The translations under genes were made by a program, and so were the position numbers. Under the pieces are notes generated by a model, which worked only from the letters and a program-made list of their open reading frames with translations, did not search any database and was not told the origin of the DNA. A stretch of 64,000 nt of DNA from Gymnopus androsaceus JB14 (Eukaryota > Basidiomycota > Agaricomycetes > Agaricales > Omphalotaceae): contig ML769406.1 in NCBI GenBank assembly GCA_009733575.1, positions 1 to 64,000 on the forward strand, read 5' to 3'. Within the stretch, counting starts at the first letter, position 1. The number at the start of each line of letters is the position of its first letter. Shown here piece by piece: positions 1 through 9,561 of the stretch.

Positions 1-109
1 GATGGTCTTTTATCACTGGTTTTTCAGGGGAAATCTAAGTACTTTATCCGACAAAAAATCACTTGAAATTATTTATTTTCTACAAAACTTTTTTTCATTA
101 CTAATTATG

Positions 110-745
110 CATCAGCAAAACCTGGGTGTACTTACTGGACAGCGCTAGATAGCGCTATCCAGCACTTATAGCACCCATAGCACCCATAGCAAGATCCCCA
201 TCTATCCAGAGCTATGGATTGCTATGGATTTCACATTTCGCGGCACATCATCACATCATCTGTCAGTTTTTTAATTCATTTTTTTTGTTGTCCTCGGAAT
301 TGTTTCTCTCACTTGTGAGACCAAATAATTATAATAAATCATATGTATTGTCAGATTAGTAGTACATAGTAGGATAGTTTACCAAAACAGAGCTACAGTA
401 ACCAGTATATAGCATAGATTAAGCTACAGTATAGTATGCAATCCTTAATTAGATATTGAATGGCTTGAATGAAACTCACCGAGAACACCGAGCCAAAGCA
501 ACTCAGAAACAACTTAGAAAAAAAAAGAAATTTGGGAGGGAAGGAAGGGAGCTTGGGGAAGTTACGACAATTTGTCAATGCTATATACTACTGACGGAAG
601 AGAGTGACAGCTGTCAAAATGTTGACAGCTGGCTCAAGTACTCTGTGATCTTATAGCAGCTCATAGCATTTCATAGCACTATGGCTGCTATGGCTTGCTA
701 TAGATTGCTATAGCTGCTATGACCTTCACCCAGGTTTTGCTGATG
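110..745. mobile_element. MITE with CATCAGCAAAACCTGG termini, copy A
   Basis: The element opens with CATCAGCAAAACCTGGGTG and closes with the reverse complement, CACCCAGGTTTTGCTGATG. It is flanked by TG on both sides (108-109 and 746-747), a 2-bp target duplication. The interior is non-coding and made of short palindromic words (tagcactatgg, gctatagattgctatag, ctgtcaaaatgttgacag). No transposase is present, so it is non-autonomous. The same termini recur at 1266-1856, 2649-2692, 5687-6089, 7107-7364 and 45567-46318. Confidence 0.8.
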
Positions 746-1265
746 TGGCCTTGATTTAATCATTCCCATGGAGTGTTATCACCATTATTACTGTTATGAA
801 TGTTCTTATCTCATCTCCCACATTGTTACAAACATTCTTATCTTATCTGACACATGGTATTATTTCCTTATCATTTTCCTTTATTTATCCTTATATATCT
901 GTAAGTGCATGTTTGTTTAGATGCATGGCTATACTGATTGGTTATGTTTACTATATTATTAGAGTTCTTCAATCAGAGTATGATCATTTCCAATCATAAC
1001 ACATGCTAGCATGTCCATACTTGTATGATTGACCTATCATTACTTATTGTTGTTTACTTGTTGTCTTTCATTGTTTCATGCATTGTTGCCATTTGGTTAG
1101 GGTACAGGACTCTGGGCTTAGAGCTCATACTTTAGTATAGTAGTTGTAGCTGTAGCATGGTCCTTAACTTCAATCTCATTAATACCTCCTAGTCTCATCC
1201 CTCTTTCCTCCTTTTCTATTGTCTGATATCTGACATGATGCCTGGCATCTCCACATGAGACATTA
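746..1265. other. AT-rich intergenic sequence, no gene seen
   Basis: This is low-complexity T-rich DNA between two MITEs. The only open frames are short and hydrophobic from base composition. I see no motif, intron pattern or RNA gene. Confidence 0.5.
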
Positions 1266-1856
1266 CATCAGCAAAACCTGGATAATGACCTGCTAAGAGG
1301 TTCTGTGGGATCACTGAGTTGTATTGCCGTTTGACAGCCATCTGACAGCTGCTTGACACTTGTCATTCTCTCCCGCCAGCAGTATATAAGAAATGCGGAA
1401 TCATCTGCGTTGGAACTTCACCTTCATCTCAATCCTCAGTCACCTAGGCTCATTGGATAGTATTCACAGTACATCTCATTAAATTCTTCAGTTTCAAAGT
1501 CTTTATTTACTGTGTGCACAGAAGGGTTACCACTTACAGAGTAGTATGGTCTCGTTATATGACTTATAAGTTATAGCTACATAGTTTCAATACATTATCA
1601 ATGTCCTAGTACTACTATGAACATGAAGACATACAGTAAATGATTTTATTTTGCTGTCATTCGATTTTATGATTCTCCAAACAATTTAAACAATTAATAT
1701 ATTTAGTATTGAATGGAATGACAACTGACATCAAGTCTTGACATTCTGGTGAATCCATAGCAATCCATAGCAATCCATAGCTCTGGATAGATGGGGACCT
1801 TGCTATGGGTGCTATGGGTGCTATGCACTGTCCAGTACACCCAGGTTTTGCTGATG
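1266..1856. mobile_element. MITE with CATCAGCAAAACCTGG termini, copy B
   Basis: The termini CATCAGCAAAACCTGG and CCAGGTTTTGCTGATG are flanked by TA on both sides (1264-1265, 1857-1858). The interior holds gccatctgacagctgcttgac and a TATATAAG box near 1383, followed by a transcript-leader-like stretch. The element at 45567-46318 has a similar TATAAG-plus-leader arrangement, so a promoter-like segment may be a conserved part of this family. There is no coding capacity. Confidence 0.8.
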
Positions 1857-2648
1857 TAGTCACTAACAGTTACCAAATTGATCCCATTTTGCTTTCTGTC
1901 TCTGTCTCTGTCTCTTTCTCTGTCTTGTTATTTTGACTAGTGTGCCTTTTGGGTTCTGCCTGAAGGCTCACTGTCATCTGCATTGACTGCTGAGCTTCAT
2001 CCATAGATCCTTATTTCTATGTCCAAAGCTCATTGTCTCTTATATCTTGCTTATATCTTGTGCTGGGCTTTGTCTGCAGATCCTATATCTATGTCCAAAG
2101 CTTACATACTTATCTTGATTTACAAATTTACAACCACAGCTCTCTTAGAGCATCCACTTGGGCTCCATGACTCTGTCCAATCCACTCTTATTCCATCTGC
2201 TTTCTCCATATTCTGTCCACTTTCTCTGTATTCCATCCACTTTACCCATATTCCATCTGTATTCTCCCTATTTTGCTCAACTACACTCATGGTGCCACTC
2301 AATTTCTTTGTATTCTATCTGTGTTCATCCTACTCTGCTTGTTGTACCTTGGAGCAGTTGCTGTTTAGTGTGTATAGCAATGACAGTACTGTACAGACCC
2401 ACCTTTACAGCATGGCTACTGCAGTTGCTTGTATTGGTCTCAGCTTACATCTAAGCATGAGACATTTGAAAACACTGATTCAAGATCCATTTCATGGTCT
2501 CACATTGTAGTGTAGTTGAAATATATTACATCATCATTGTTAGGTTGTATACTAGGCTGATCTCCAACAGCCCCAATTTTTCCAATGGTCATCAGTGCAG
2601 TCCCTGCTGGACCCAGCACCCAAATTTATTTACATCCACCATTGTAAT
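1857..2648. other. Pyrimidine-rich, weakly tandem-repetitive sequence
   Basis: From about 2190 to 2280 the sequence is an irregular reiteration of words such as ttccatctgctttctc, tattctgtccactttc and tattccatccacttta. A 163-codon open frame (2019-2510) is a by-product of this composition and has no domain or splice signals. No gene is supported. Confidence 0.5.
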
Positions 2649-2692
2649 CATCAGCAAAACCTGGGTGATTCCATAGCAAGGTTTTGCTGATG
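2649..2692. mobile_element. Minimal 44-bp MITE with CATCAGCAAAACC termini
   Basis: CATCAGCAAAACCTGGG and ...AAGGTTTTGCTGATG meet with only a few bases (tgattccatag) between them. The flanks are AT on both sides (2647-2648, 2693-2694). It is little more than two fused terminal repeats, yet it still shows a 2-bp target duplication. Confidence 0.65.
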
Positions 2693-3307
2693 ATGAATGC
2701 AAATAGGGAGGCTGTATTTATGGCTAGCCACCCCTATAAAAAAGCATAGTGACATTGGCATTCCCTGAGAGAAGAAAGGTGCTCAGGCTGCTAGTGGGGA
2801 AGAGGTGCTTAATCAGGGAGACATGTACTGTTTTATTGAAAAATATAGATAAATTTATTAAATCTTGAGCATCTACTGCACTCAGAAACTTGGGCATGCT
2901 TTGTAGCACCAGTGGCAGGATGCAAGTGCTTGTTTGGAATTTGGAAGTCAAATGGATGGATGTCAAATGATTACACAGACTTAAACAACTCATTCCTGAA
3001 GGTTTTAGAACACTTATGTGAGTGTTTCTGGGGCCTTTCTATTTGGGAGATAAGCTAAATATTACGGGAAATATTGGCAATGTAAGGGACCAACCAAAAG
3101 CTCAATTAAGCATCCAACCAGGGGTAGGTTAGTTAGTCCAGCCATCAGGCCAGAAGAAAAAAAAGATTCTACTCTTCTCTAACCCTCAGAATTGGACACC
3201 TAGGATGGTCTCTCATTGGTTCTTCATTGACATTTTGAGTGTATGTATAGCAACACCCAGCACAGATGGTCAGAAGTAACCCCCAGCCTCATGTATGCAA
3301 GCTTGTG
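2693..3307. other. Intergenic sequence, no gene seen
   Basis: An 89-codon frame on the minus strand (2724-2993) has no recognisable motif, no homologous copy elsewhere in the window and no splice context. I see nothing else. Confidence 0.4.
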
Positions 3308-3431
3308 CAGTGTTGGCCTTAGGACTTAGGACCTCATTAGGTTTAAGGCCTTAATTTACTTGCTAATTAAGACCTAATATCAGTGGAATTTTTATTAGGT
3401 CCTAATTAAGACCTTAAGTATGTAAGCACTG
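3308..3431. mobile_element. Small MITE with CAGTG ends
   Basis: A 124-bp stretch begins CAGTGTTGGCCTTAGG and ends with ..CCTTAAGTATGTAAGCACTG. It is dense in short palindromes of the ttaggacctaattaagacc type. The flanks gcttgtg and gcttggtg are close to a 7-8 bp target duplication with one extra base. A related end (ttaaggttaacactg) occurs at about 5262-5276, with the same ttaattaagacc words before it. Confidence 0.4.
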
Positions 3432-3578
3432 GCTTGGTGCTCAGCTGTGTTGGAATATCACAGGTATTGTTACTCTGAACTTTCTATGAAATGCTTTCTT
3501 GTAGTCTCCACATTGATGTAATCTCTTTTGTACTAACACCTCATACATGACATCATGTTCTCTTGAGGTATCCACCTT

Positions 3579-4139
3579 TAGGGTTTTAAAGTACAATGCA
3601 ATGCAATTTATTTGGTCCAAATCCAATAAATCATGAATTGTACTGGTACAAGATTTATTGAAAACTGGTTAAACTGTGTACCTGTACTGATTGTACTGAT
3701 ACAACCAGTGCAATACAATACAATTTATGAGTTTAAATCAGTTCAGATTCAAATTGGTTTATATCAGTATAAATTGACATGAACTGATCATTTATATACT
3801 ATTTGCTACCAGAGATGTAATATTTTACAACATCTATATCATAGGAAGTTCTCATAAACTATTGAAAGTACATCTTGATCAAGATTGGAGTAATAAATGA
3901 AATTTTAAGCTTGTTTAGAAGGTGTAATGCAAGGTTTGCACTAGTATAACCTGCTGTAATTGTGTACTGATTTAAACTGATTCAAAGCAGTTTAAGCCAT
4001 TTTCTCATTTTGAATAAACTGTAAACCTGTACTAATTTAAACTGTGTATCAGTACAAGCTTCAGTGATACATTCTGCAGTACAATACAATACAATTTATG
4101 ATTTATTTGCAGTTTAATAAATTGTACTTCAAAACCCTA
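3579..4139. mobile_element. hAT-like MITE with 8-bp target duplication
   Basis: The terminal inverted repeats start TAGGGTTTTAAAGTACAAT on the left; the right end in reverse complement reads TAGGGTTTTGAAGTACAAT. Similarity continues inward through reiterated caatacaatttatgattt words. The element is flanked by a perfect 8-bp duplication TCCACCTT (3571-3578 and 4140-4147). An 8-bp duplication with TAGGG termini is the hAT signature. There is no open frame, so it is non-autonomous. Confidence 0.75.
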
Positions 4140-4147
4140 TCCACCTT

Positions 4148-5620
4148 TACTTTCATGTAGTAGCCACAGACATTCTCACAGTAGCAAGACTTCCATCTAT
4201 GTTTGTATGACATCATTATTTAGGACTAGTATATAAGCCCTAGATAGATACCCTGTATAACAAGTGGTCCTTTTTTCCCATCTAAAAAAAATTAAAAAAT
4301 TAAAAATAAATGGAGTAGTTTACCATTTCAATTTTCAATCAAGAGTTCATTGATTCTGATATTTTTGACCAAAAGAATACAAAGGAAATTGAGAAAAAAT
4401 TAAAACTGTATTAGGATTTTTTTGCAAGGATGACACATGACTGAATTCTCAATCAAAATGCTACAGGATAAAGGATTGTATAGCTGTTTGGCTTTGACTG
4501 GGCCCTGAGGCAAACAGGTAAGGATACATGAGTATCTATGCATTGTACTTATACCTGTAAGAATAACTATGTCATGGTACATATATCAGGAAGGGGAATA
4601 CTATGTGAATGTAAGTGGGTTTTCCTGTGATATCATCAAATCACAAGTACATTGTAATTGAAGTTAAAATAGATTTTCTGTGGATTCCAACAAGCAGTGC
4701 CCAGTGGCACAAGCTGGATAGGACCTAATGTTCAACCAAAAATCACTTCCAAAATACCTAAAAACAGAGGAGATATCTGTTCATTCCTTTGAAAGGGAGG
4801 AAACATTATCTTGGATGTATCCATCACCACTTGGGCAATACTGAGTGATGATGCAACTCTGGATCATGAGGCATGATGAGATGTTTAGTGAGGATCTAAA
4901 TGCTGATCTGCCTCCACTTCCCAAAGCACAGAGCACTACTCTAATGACTTCTGCACTCTCTGGCACTTCTATTTGGTGGAAACCCATCTGAACCGGCAGC
5001 TGGCAGCACAGGAAACATGGACTGACCACAATGCCAATGTCATTGAGCTGCATGGACTCTGGAATAGCTTCTTATGAAGTTCCTGGCTCAAGAAGCAGAG
5101 GATGAGGTCCCCGACAATGGTGCTTTGTGGGATCTGGTGATGAATATGAAGGATTTTAGGTATTCATATTTTAGGTCCTAACATAGTCTTAAATTGAACC
5201 TAATTAGGACTACAAATTAGGGTATTAGGACCTAGGTTAGTTTGGAGGTCTTAATTAAGATTTTAAGGTTAACACTGAGGGTGTATTATAGTTTTGCTTA
5301 AGTCTTGTGTCTTAAGATACTTACTGTGGAAGTACTAGAACTCATTCAAGATGTGAAATTTATGGTATAGAGTGAATAATCATTTCAGCTATACTTAGAA
5401 AAATAAATGTATTGCTCCCTTGCAGTGGTTTGGGGAAAATTTGATATATCTTATCTTGATATACTATATATGGTCCACAGGAATGCTTACATAGTTAGTC
5501 CACCTGAAAGGGAAGTAAAAACAATGCGGTCACAAAGTAAAATTTTCACACCCTTGGGGCCAACGCCTATCTAGGGATATAGCCCTAGTTAGTCTGACAG
5601 GCTTCACAGGTCTATGTTTA
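4148..5620. other. AT-rich intergenic sequence
   Basis: No gene is supported. Two short frames (60 codons at 4400-4582, 90 codons at 4781-5053, minus strand) have no motif or splice context. About 5150-5280 holds the ttaggtcctaa/ttaattaagac words also found in the small MITE at 3308-3431, probably a decayed relative. Confidence 0.45.
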
Positions 5621-5643
5621 TGGAAAGCCGGAAGGCCTCGCTC
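5621..5643 (+). repeat. Left arm of a 23-bp perfect inverted repeat
   Basis: The 23 bases here recur exactly in reverse complement at 9374-9396, about 3.7 kb away. The core is AAGCCGGAAGGCCTCGC. Sequence outside both arms also shares an agggct/gttag-type word. The arms could be the ends of a larger element that now contains the MITEs at 5687 and 7107, or two copies of a shared terminal sequence. Confidence 0.5.
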
Positions 5644-5686
5644 ATTTTTGACAGTTCTGTTGATGGCAACTGTCAAGGACCTGGGA

Positions 5687-6089
5687 CATCAGAAAAAACT
5701 GTTTTGGGCCAAGGAGGATCTAATGTCACCTAGTCCTCTTAGGCAACCTGAGGCATCCTAGTTGGCCAGGAAAAAGGGTAAAACTTTGGACACCTCAGGT
5801 ATCCTAGTCAACCTAGGTGTCCTGGGACATCCTGGGATGTCCTGGGGCATCCTGGGCATCCTGAGGCATCCTAGGATAAAATTTCTATCCCAGGATGCCT
5901 CAGGATGCCCCAGGATGCCCCAGGACACCCTCAGGACATCCCAGGATCTCCCAGACACCTAGGATGACTAGGATACCTGAGGTGTCCAAAGTTTTGCCCT
6001 TTTTCCTGGGCCAACTAAGATGCCTCAGGTTGCCTAAGAGGACTAGGTGACCTTAGATCTTCCTGGGCCCAAAACAGTTTTTGCTGATG
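5687..6089. mobile_element. Foldback element with CATCAG termini and a near-palindromic body
   Basis: It starts CATCAGAAAAAACTGTTTTGG and ends with the reverse complement of CATCAGCAAAAACTG. The flanks are GA on both sides (5685-5686, 6090-6091). Almost the whole 403 bp is one imperfect palindrome with arms of about 190 bp meeting near 5885. The inner arms reiterate catcctggg/ggcatcctgag words. The outermost bases match the other CATCAGCAAAA elements but the interior is unrelated. Confidence 0.75.
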
Positions 6090-7106
6090 GAAACCTCTGC
6101 TCACATAATGTTTTTCTTTATATTGCAGTTCAACTTCAGCAAGGTGAAAGAAAAAAAATCTACTCAAACATTCAGGTCCACTAACTGTAAGTCTGGACTA
6201 TGTACTTCAGGAGTAAAGACCTGGTAAATAAAGCAGTGATGTAAAGTTTGTTTCAGGACATATATGAGGTTTGCAAAGCAATGTAAGGATTTCAGGGTTA
6301 TTCTGTTTGACAATCCTGTTGTTGCGTGACAACCCAGGATTGTTGCTTCAAAAATCATGTGATCTCCGGTCACTCCGTCCCATCACCGTGAAGTCAGCGC
6401 TCATTCTCTTGCCACGTCGACCTCAACATACCAACACTGGCTGCACCGCTCGATGCAGACGTTGGCCTCAATAATGCCTCGGTGACATCAATGCTCCTGT
6501 CCTCATCTGTTCATTCCCTCCAAGTTCTGTCAAGACACCAGTGACATGGAGAGATAGCGGGAAGAGTAAAAAGTAGAGTCTGGTACTAGGTACGTGCCCC
6601 GGGGTCTTCCATTCTTCTTCCATTGATGCTCATGTTTCATTCTCAGTAATCCCGCTGCCTAGCTGTGCGCAAATTCATACTTCCTGCTGAGCTACTGGCT
6701 CTGATCTCCGAACCATATGACCATTTATCATTACTTTATTCTGCCCCAAGGCCCAGACTTTTCTATACCCAAATCCGCGTTCTCTGTGAATATTCCTATA
6801 ACTATTGTATCTGTACATTGTAGTGCAATAACTCAAGTTTGTCTCCACTCCAATGCTTTCTGATGCTGCGCTGCTGCTGCTTCAAATGTGACCCATTTTA
6901 CCTCCGGTGTGACGCCCGGTGTTGCAGGGGTTGTCGATGGGTTGTTTGTGACAACGGGTTGTCAAACAGAATAATCCAGGATTTCATCCTTACCCTCATC
7001 TTGCCTGACATCTACCTGCTTGTTCCTGTCCACTCTGCACACATAAATACATCTCAGAGCTTTGCAATCAACCTTAGAAGACCTTAGTATTGGTCCTTGG
7101 ACATAA
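6090..7106. other. Intergenic sequence with less AT bias, no gene seen
   Basis: From about 6300 to 7000 base composition is more balanced than the flanks. Two short cysteine-rich frames lie here (6271-6474, 6839-7087). The words ttctgtttgacaa and gtgacaacccagg near 6302-6340 recur inverted near 6940-6980 (tgtgacaacgggttgtcaaacagaataatccagg), so this ~670 bp is probably an element with inverted ends. No protein family is recognised. Confidence 0.45.
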
Positions 7107-7364
7107 CATCAGCAAACCTGGATAATTATCATAGCTGTCATAGCAAGCCATAGCAATCCATAGCAGCCATAGAACTATGAACTGCTATGAACTGCTATGA
7201 GTAGCTATGAGCTCCTATGAGCCTGCCAATTTATATTGCCCTTTGACATCCATAGCTGCCTATAGCAATCCGTAGCTCTGGATAGATGGTGACCTTGCTA
7301 TGAGTGCTATGAGTGCTGGACAGAGCTGGATAGCTCTGTCCAGTACAGCCAGGTTGTGTTGATG
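7107..7364. mobile_element. MITE with degenerate CATCAGCAAACC termini, copy D
   Basis: It begins CATCAGCAAACCTGGATAA and ends ..AGCCAGGTTGTGTTGATG, each end with a base change from the family consensus. Flanks are AA and AT, so the target duplication is no longer exact. The interior repeats agccatagcaatccatagc and ctatgaactgctatga words as in copies A and B. Confidence 0.65.
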
Positions 7365-7990
7365 ATGGGGCCAAAGCATAGGGCCAAAGTGTAGCTTTGC
7401 AAGTAAACCAGGGATTCCTATCACTGAGTGTTATACTCCTATTCCTTTTTGACTTATGACATTTCTAATTATTGCTACAGACTTGACTTTACTCCATTAA
7501 TACACACTTTTCCCCTTGATACATTGGACACTTTTTGTAGTGCCATAAACACTTCACTATAATCAAATCCTCAGTCTTTTGACACTATTATCTCTCATGT
7601 GCAAACTGAGGGTGAGTTTTTTTATACTTATTTCTTACTTGTCTGTTTTGGTGTACTGATTATATTACTTACAGTTAAAGATGCTTATATGCTCAGTAGG
7701 TCCTTATATATTTGAGTCTTTTGACATTATCTGTCATGTCCAAGCTGAGATTAAAGATATGAATACATGCAACACATAGGAATAACTTATTTACATATAC
7801 TTGCTAGATTCCATTCATTCTCAGATTAGCTACTAGCTCAGATTTACTTACTTACTATTCATCTACTTATCTCCTTACTTAAAGTATTCTAATTCTTGTA
7901 CAATGTCTCTAGGACTTGTTGAATCAACTCAGGTTATTTCCTACTTGTTATTCCCTTGAACTCCCTTGCAAACTCAGTCCTAGCTCACAA
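7365..7990. other. AT-rich intergenic sequence, no gene seen
   Basis: There is no open frame above 60 codons and no recognisable motif. Confidence 0.5.
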
Positions 7991-8797
7991 AAAGTGTTAA
8001 AATCTGGGCTCAAGGATTAAAGTGAAGTTCAATGAAATGAGGAAAGGCAAGTAAAGATGTTGATTTAATGAAGTTAAGGTAAGCATTACAGTGATTTAAG
8101 TTGTAGTAAGTAAGGAGCCAATAAAATAGTATTAATCCAAAACAAGACCAGATATATCTAAGTATATGAGTAAGAATTAATCCTGAGGAGCTTGAGGTCA
8201 AATGCAGCATGAAGAAGTACATATATGTGTGCATCTGAGGTGAGCAGGGGTCAGAGGAGATGAGGGTAAGGGTGCAATCCTTACCAAATCCTTACATTAT
8301 CTCCCTTTCTAAGTCTGAGATCATTCTCCTTTTATTGGCTCCTTACTTACTACTATTTAATTGGAATTAAATTGATTGTTTACAAAAGTCTAATCAATGA
8401 GGTAAGAGACTTTAGCTTCTCTATCCCTCTTCTCTTCTCACCAACAGTCAGTGTGTGCTCCAAATGCCTCAGAACCCGTTTTCCTTTCCATTGGTGATGC
8501 CCTAGTCATTCAGGTATGCTCCACATGCTTGCAGGTTGCCTGCCCTTTTCTGGATCAGGTGCTTGGCTTCACAGCCATCTCTTTCATCATCTTGGTTTCA
8601 GTTCTCTCTTGTTAGTTATCATATTTATTGTGTAGAGGGTTTCGGGAGTCAGTACCCTTTCTGACCTCTTGAGCTCTCAGTCATTTTTGTATTTCACATT
8701 GCAACCACTGTAATTCTTACCTTAACCTCATTGTATCATCTTTACTTGCTTTTCCTTATTTCCATGAACTTCACTTTGATCCTTGAGCCTGGCTTGT
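7990..8797. mobile_element. Inverted-repeat element, arms about 110 bp
   Basis: About 7995-8110 reappears inverted at about 8690-8797. Shared words are gctcaaggattaaagtgaag, ggcaagtaaagatg and gttaaggtaag. The central segment repeats ccttacttact/agtaagtaaggagcc. The arms could be terminal repeats of a non-autonomous DNA element or two solo LTRs in opposite orientation. No coding sequence is present. Confidence 0.55.
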
Positions 8798-9490
8798 AAC
8801 AACTGTCAACAAGCAAAAAGTGAGATATCCTCTCTGATTTCCTTCTTTTGAGTCCAAGCTCATTTCATCGGTCACTGCATTTTCTGTGCTTGTCGACCTG
8901 ACAAGACTGACACTGTCGTAAGCAGCTCCAGTACAATATCAAATAAGCCAAAATGGAGATCCTGAATCCTGAGACCTGGGCATTTCACTTCGATACATTT
9001 GAAAAATTAAAATAATACAAATCTGGCTCCCTCCGAACTACAATATTGAATTGATATCAAATATGGGGGAGAGTACTGGGGAGAATTAAAATGGCACAAC
9101 TAGGTCAATTCTGGTGCCATCTTACTACTCAATTCTAGTGGAGTAACTACAATTGAACCCCTGTAAGAGGCATGCTAACTAACTACTCTGTGTTCCAAAC
9201 TTTCAAGTTTATAAATAATAAGCCTGCTGTTATGATATTATTGAACTCTGGTGTAATGATAAATAAGCTATTCGGATGAGCGCCCATTGCGCGCTTTTGA
9301 TGTGGTGATTGAGGTCCTACAACCAAATATAGATCAATCACCGAGAATCTATCGGGAAAAATCATTCCTGAGAGAGCGAGGCCTTCCGGCTTTCCATATA
9401 TGTTAGACGTCGTGATGTCGAGGTGAAACGAAAGCCCATCTTCCCGCCCTGCCGCCCAGACAGCTACAGCCGAAAGCCCTAACTGGGATG
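8798..9490. other. Intergenic sequence upstream of the NLR
   Basis: No gene is supported. The right arm of the 23-bp inverted repeat lies at 9374-9396. A 60-codon minus frame at 9183-9365 has no motif. Confidence 0.5.
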
Positions 9491-9561
9491 AGGCTATAGA
9501 GCGCTATGAGTGCTGTAAAAAACTGTACAGTTCTGTACAGCACACCCGGGTCTTGCTGATG
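9490..9561. mobile_element. Truncated MITE end abutting the NLR start
   Basis: The stretch tatagagcgctatgagtgctg..ctgtacagcacacccgggtcttgctgatg has the interior words and the right terminus of the CATCAGCAAAACCTGG family (here CATCAGCAAGACCCGGGTG in reverse). No left terminus is found upstream. The last bases, ATG, are also the likely start codon of the NLR. Confidence 0.6.

Noticed and set aside
2019..2510. 163-codon open frame
   Set aside because: Low-complexity, repeat-driven composition; no domain, copy or splice signals.
5687..6089. CRISPR-like array of catcctggg repeats
   Set aside because: Repeats are irregular and belong to a foldback palindrome in eukaryotic DNA; there are no spacers.
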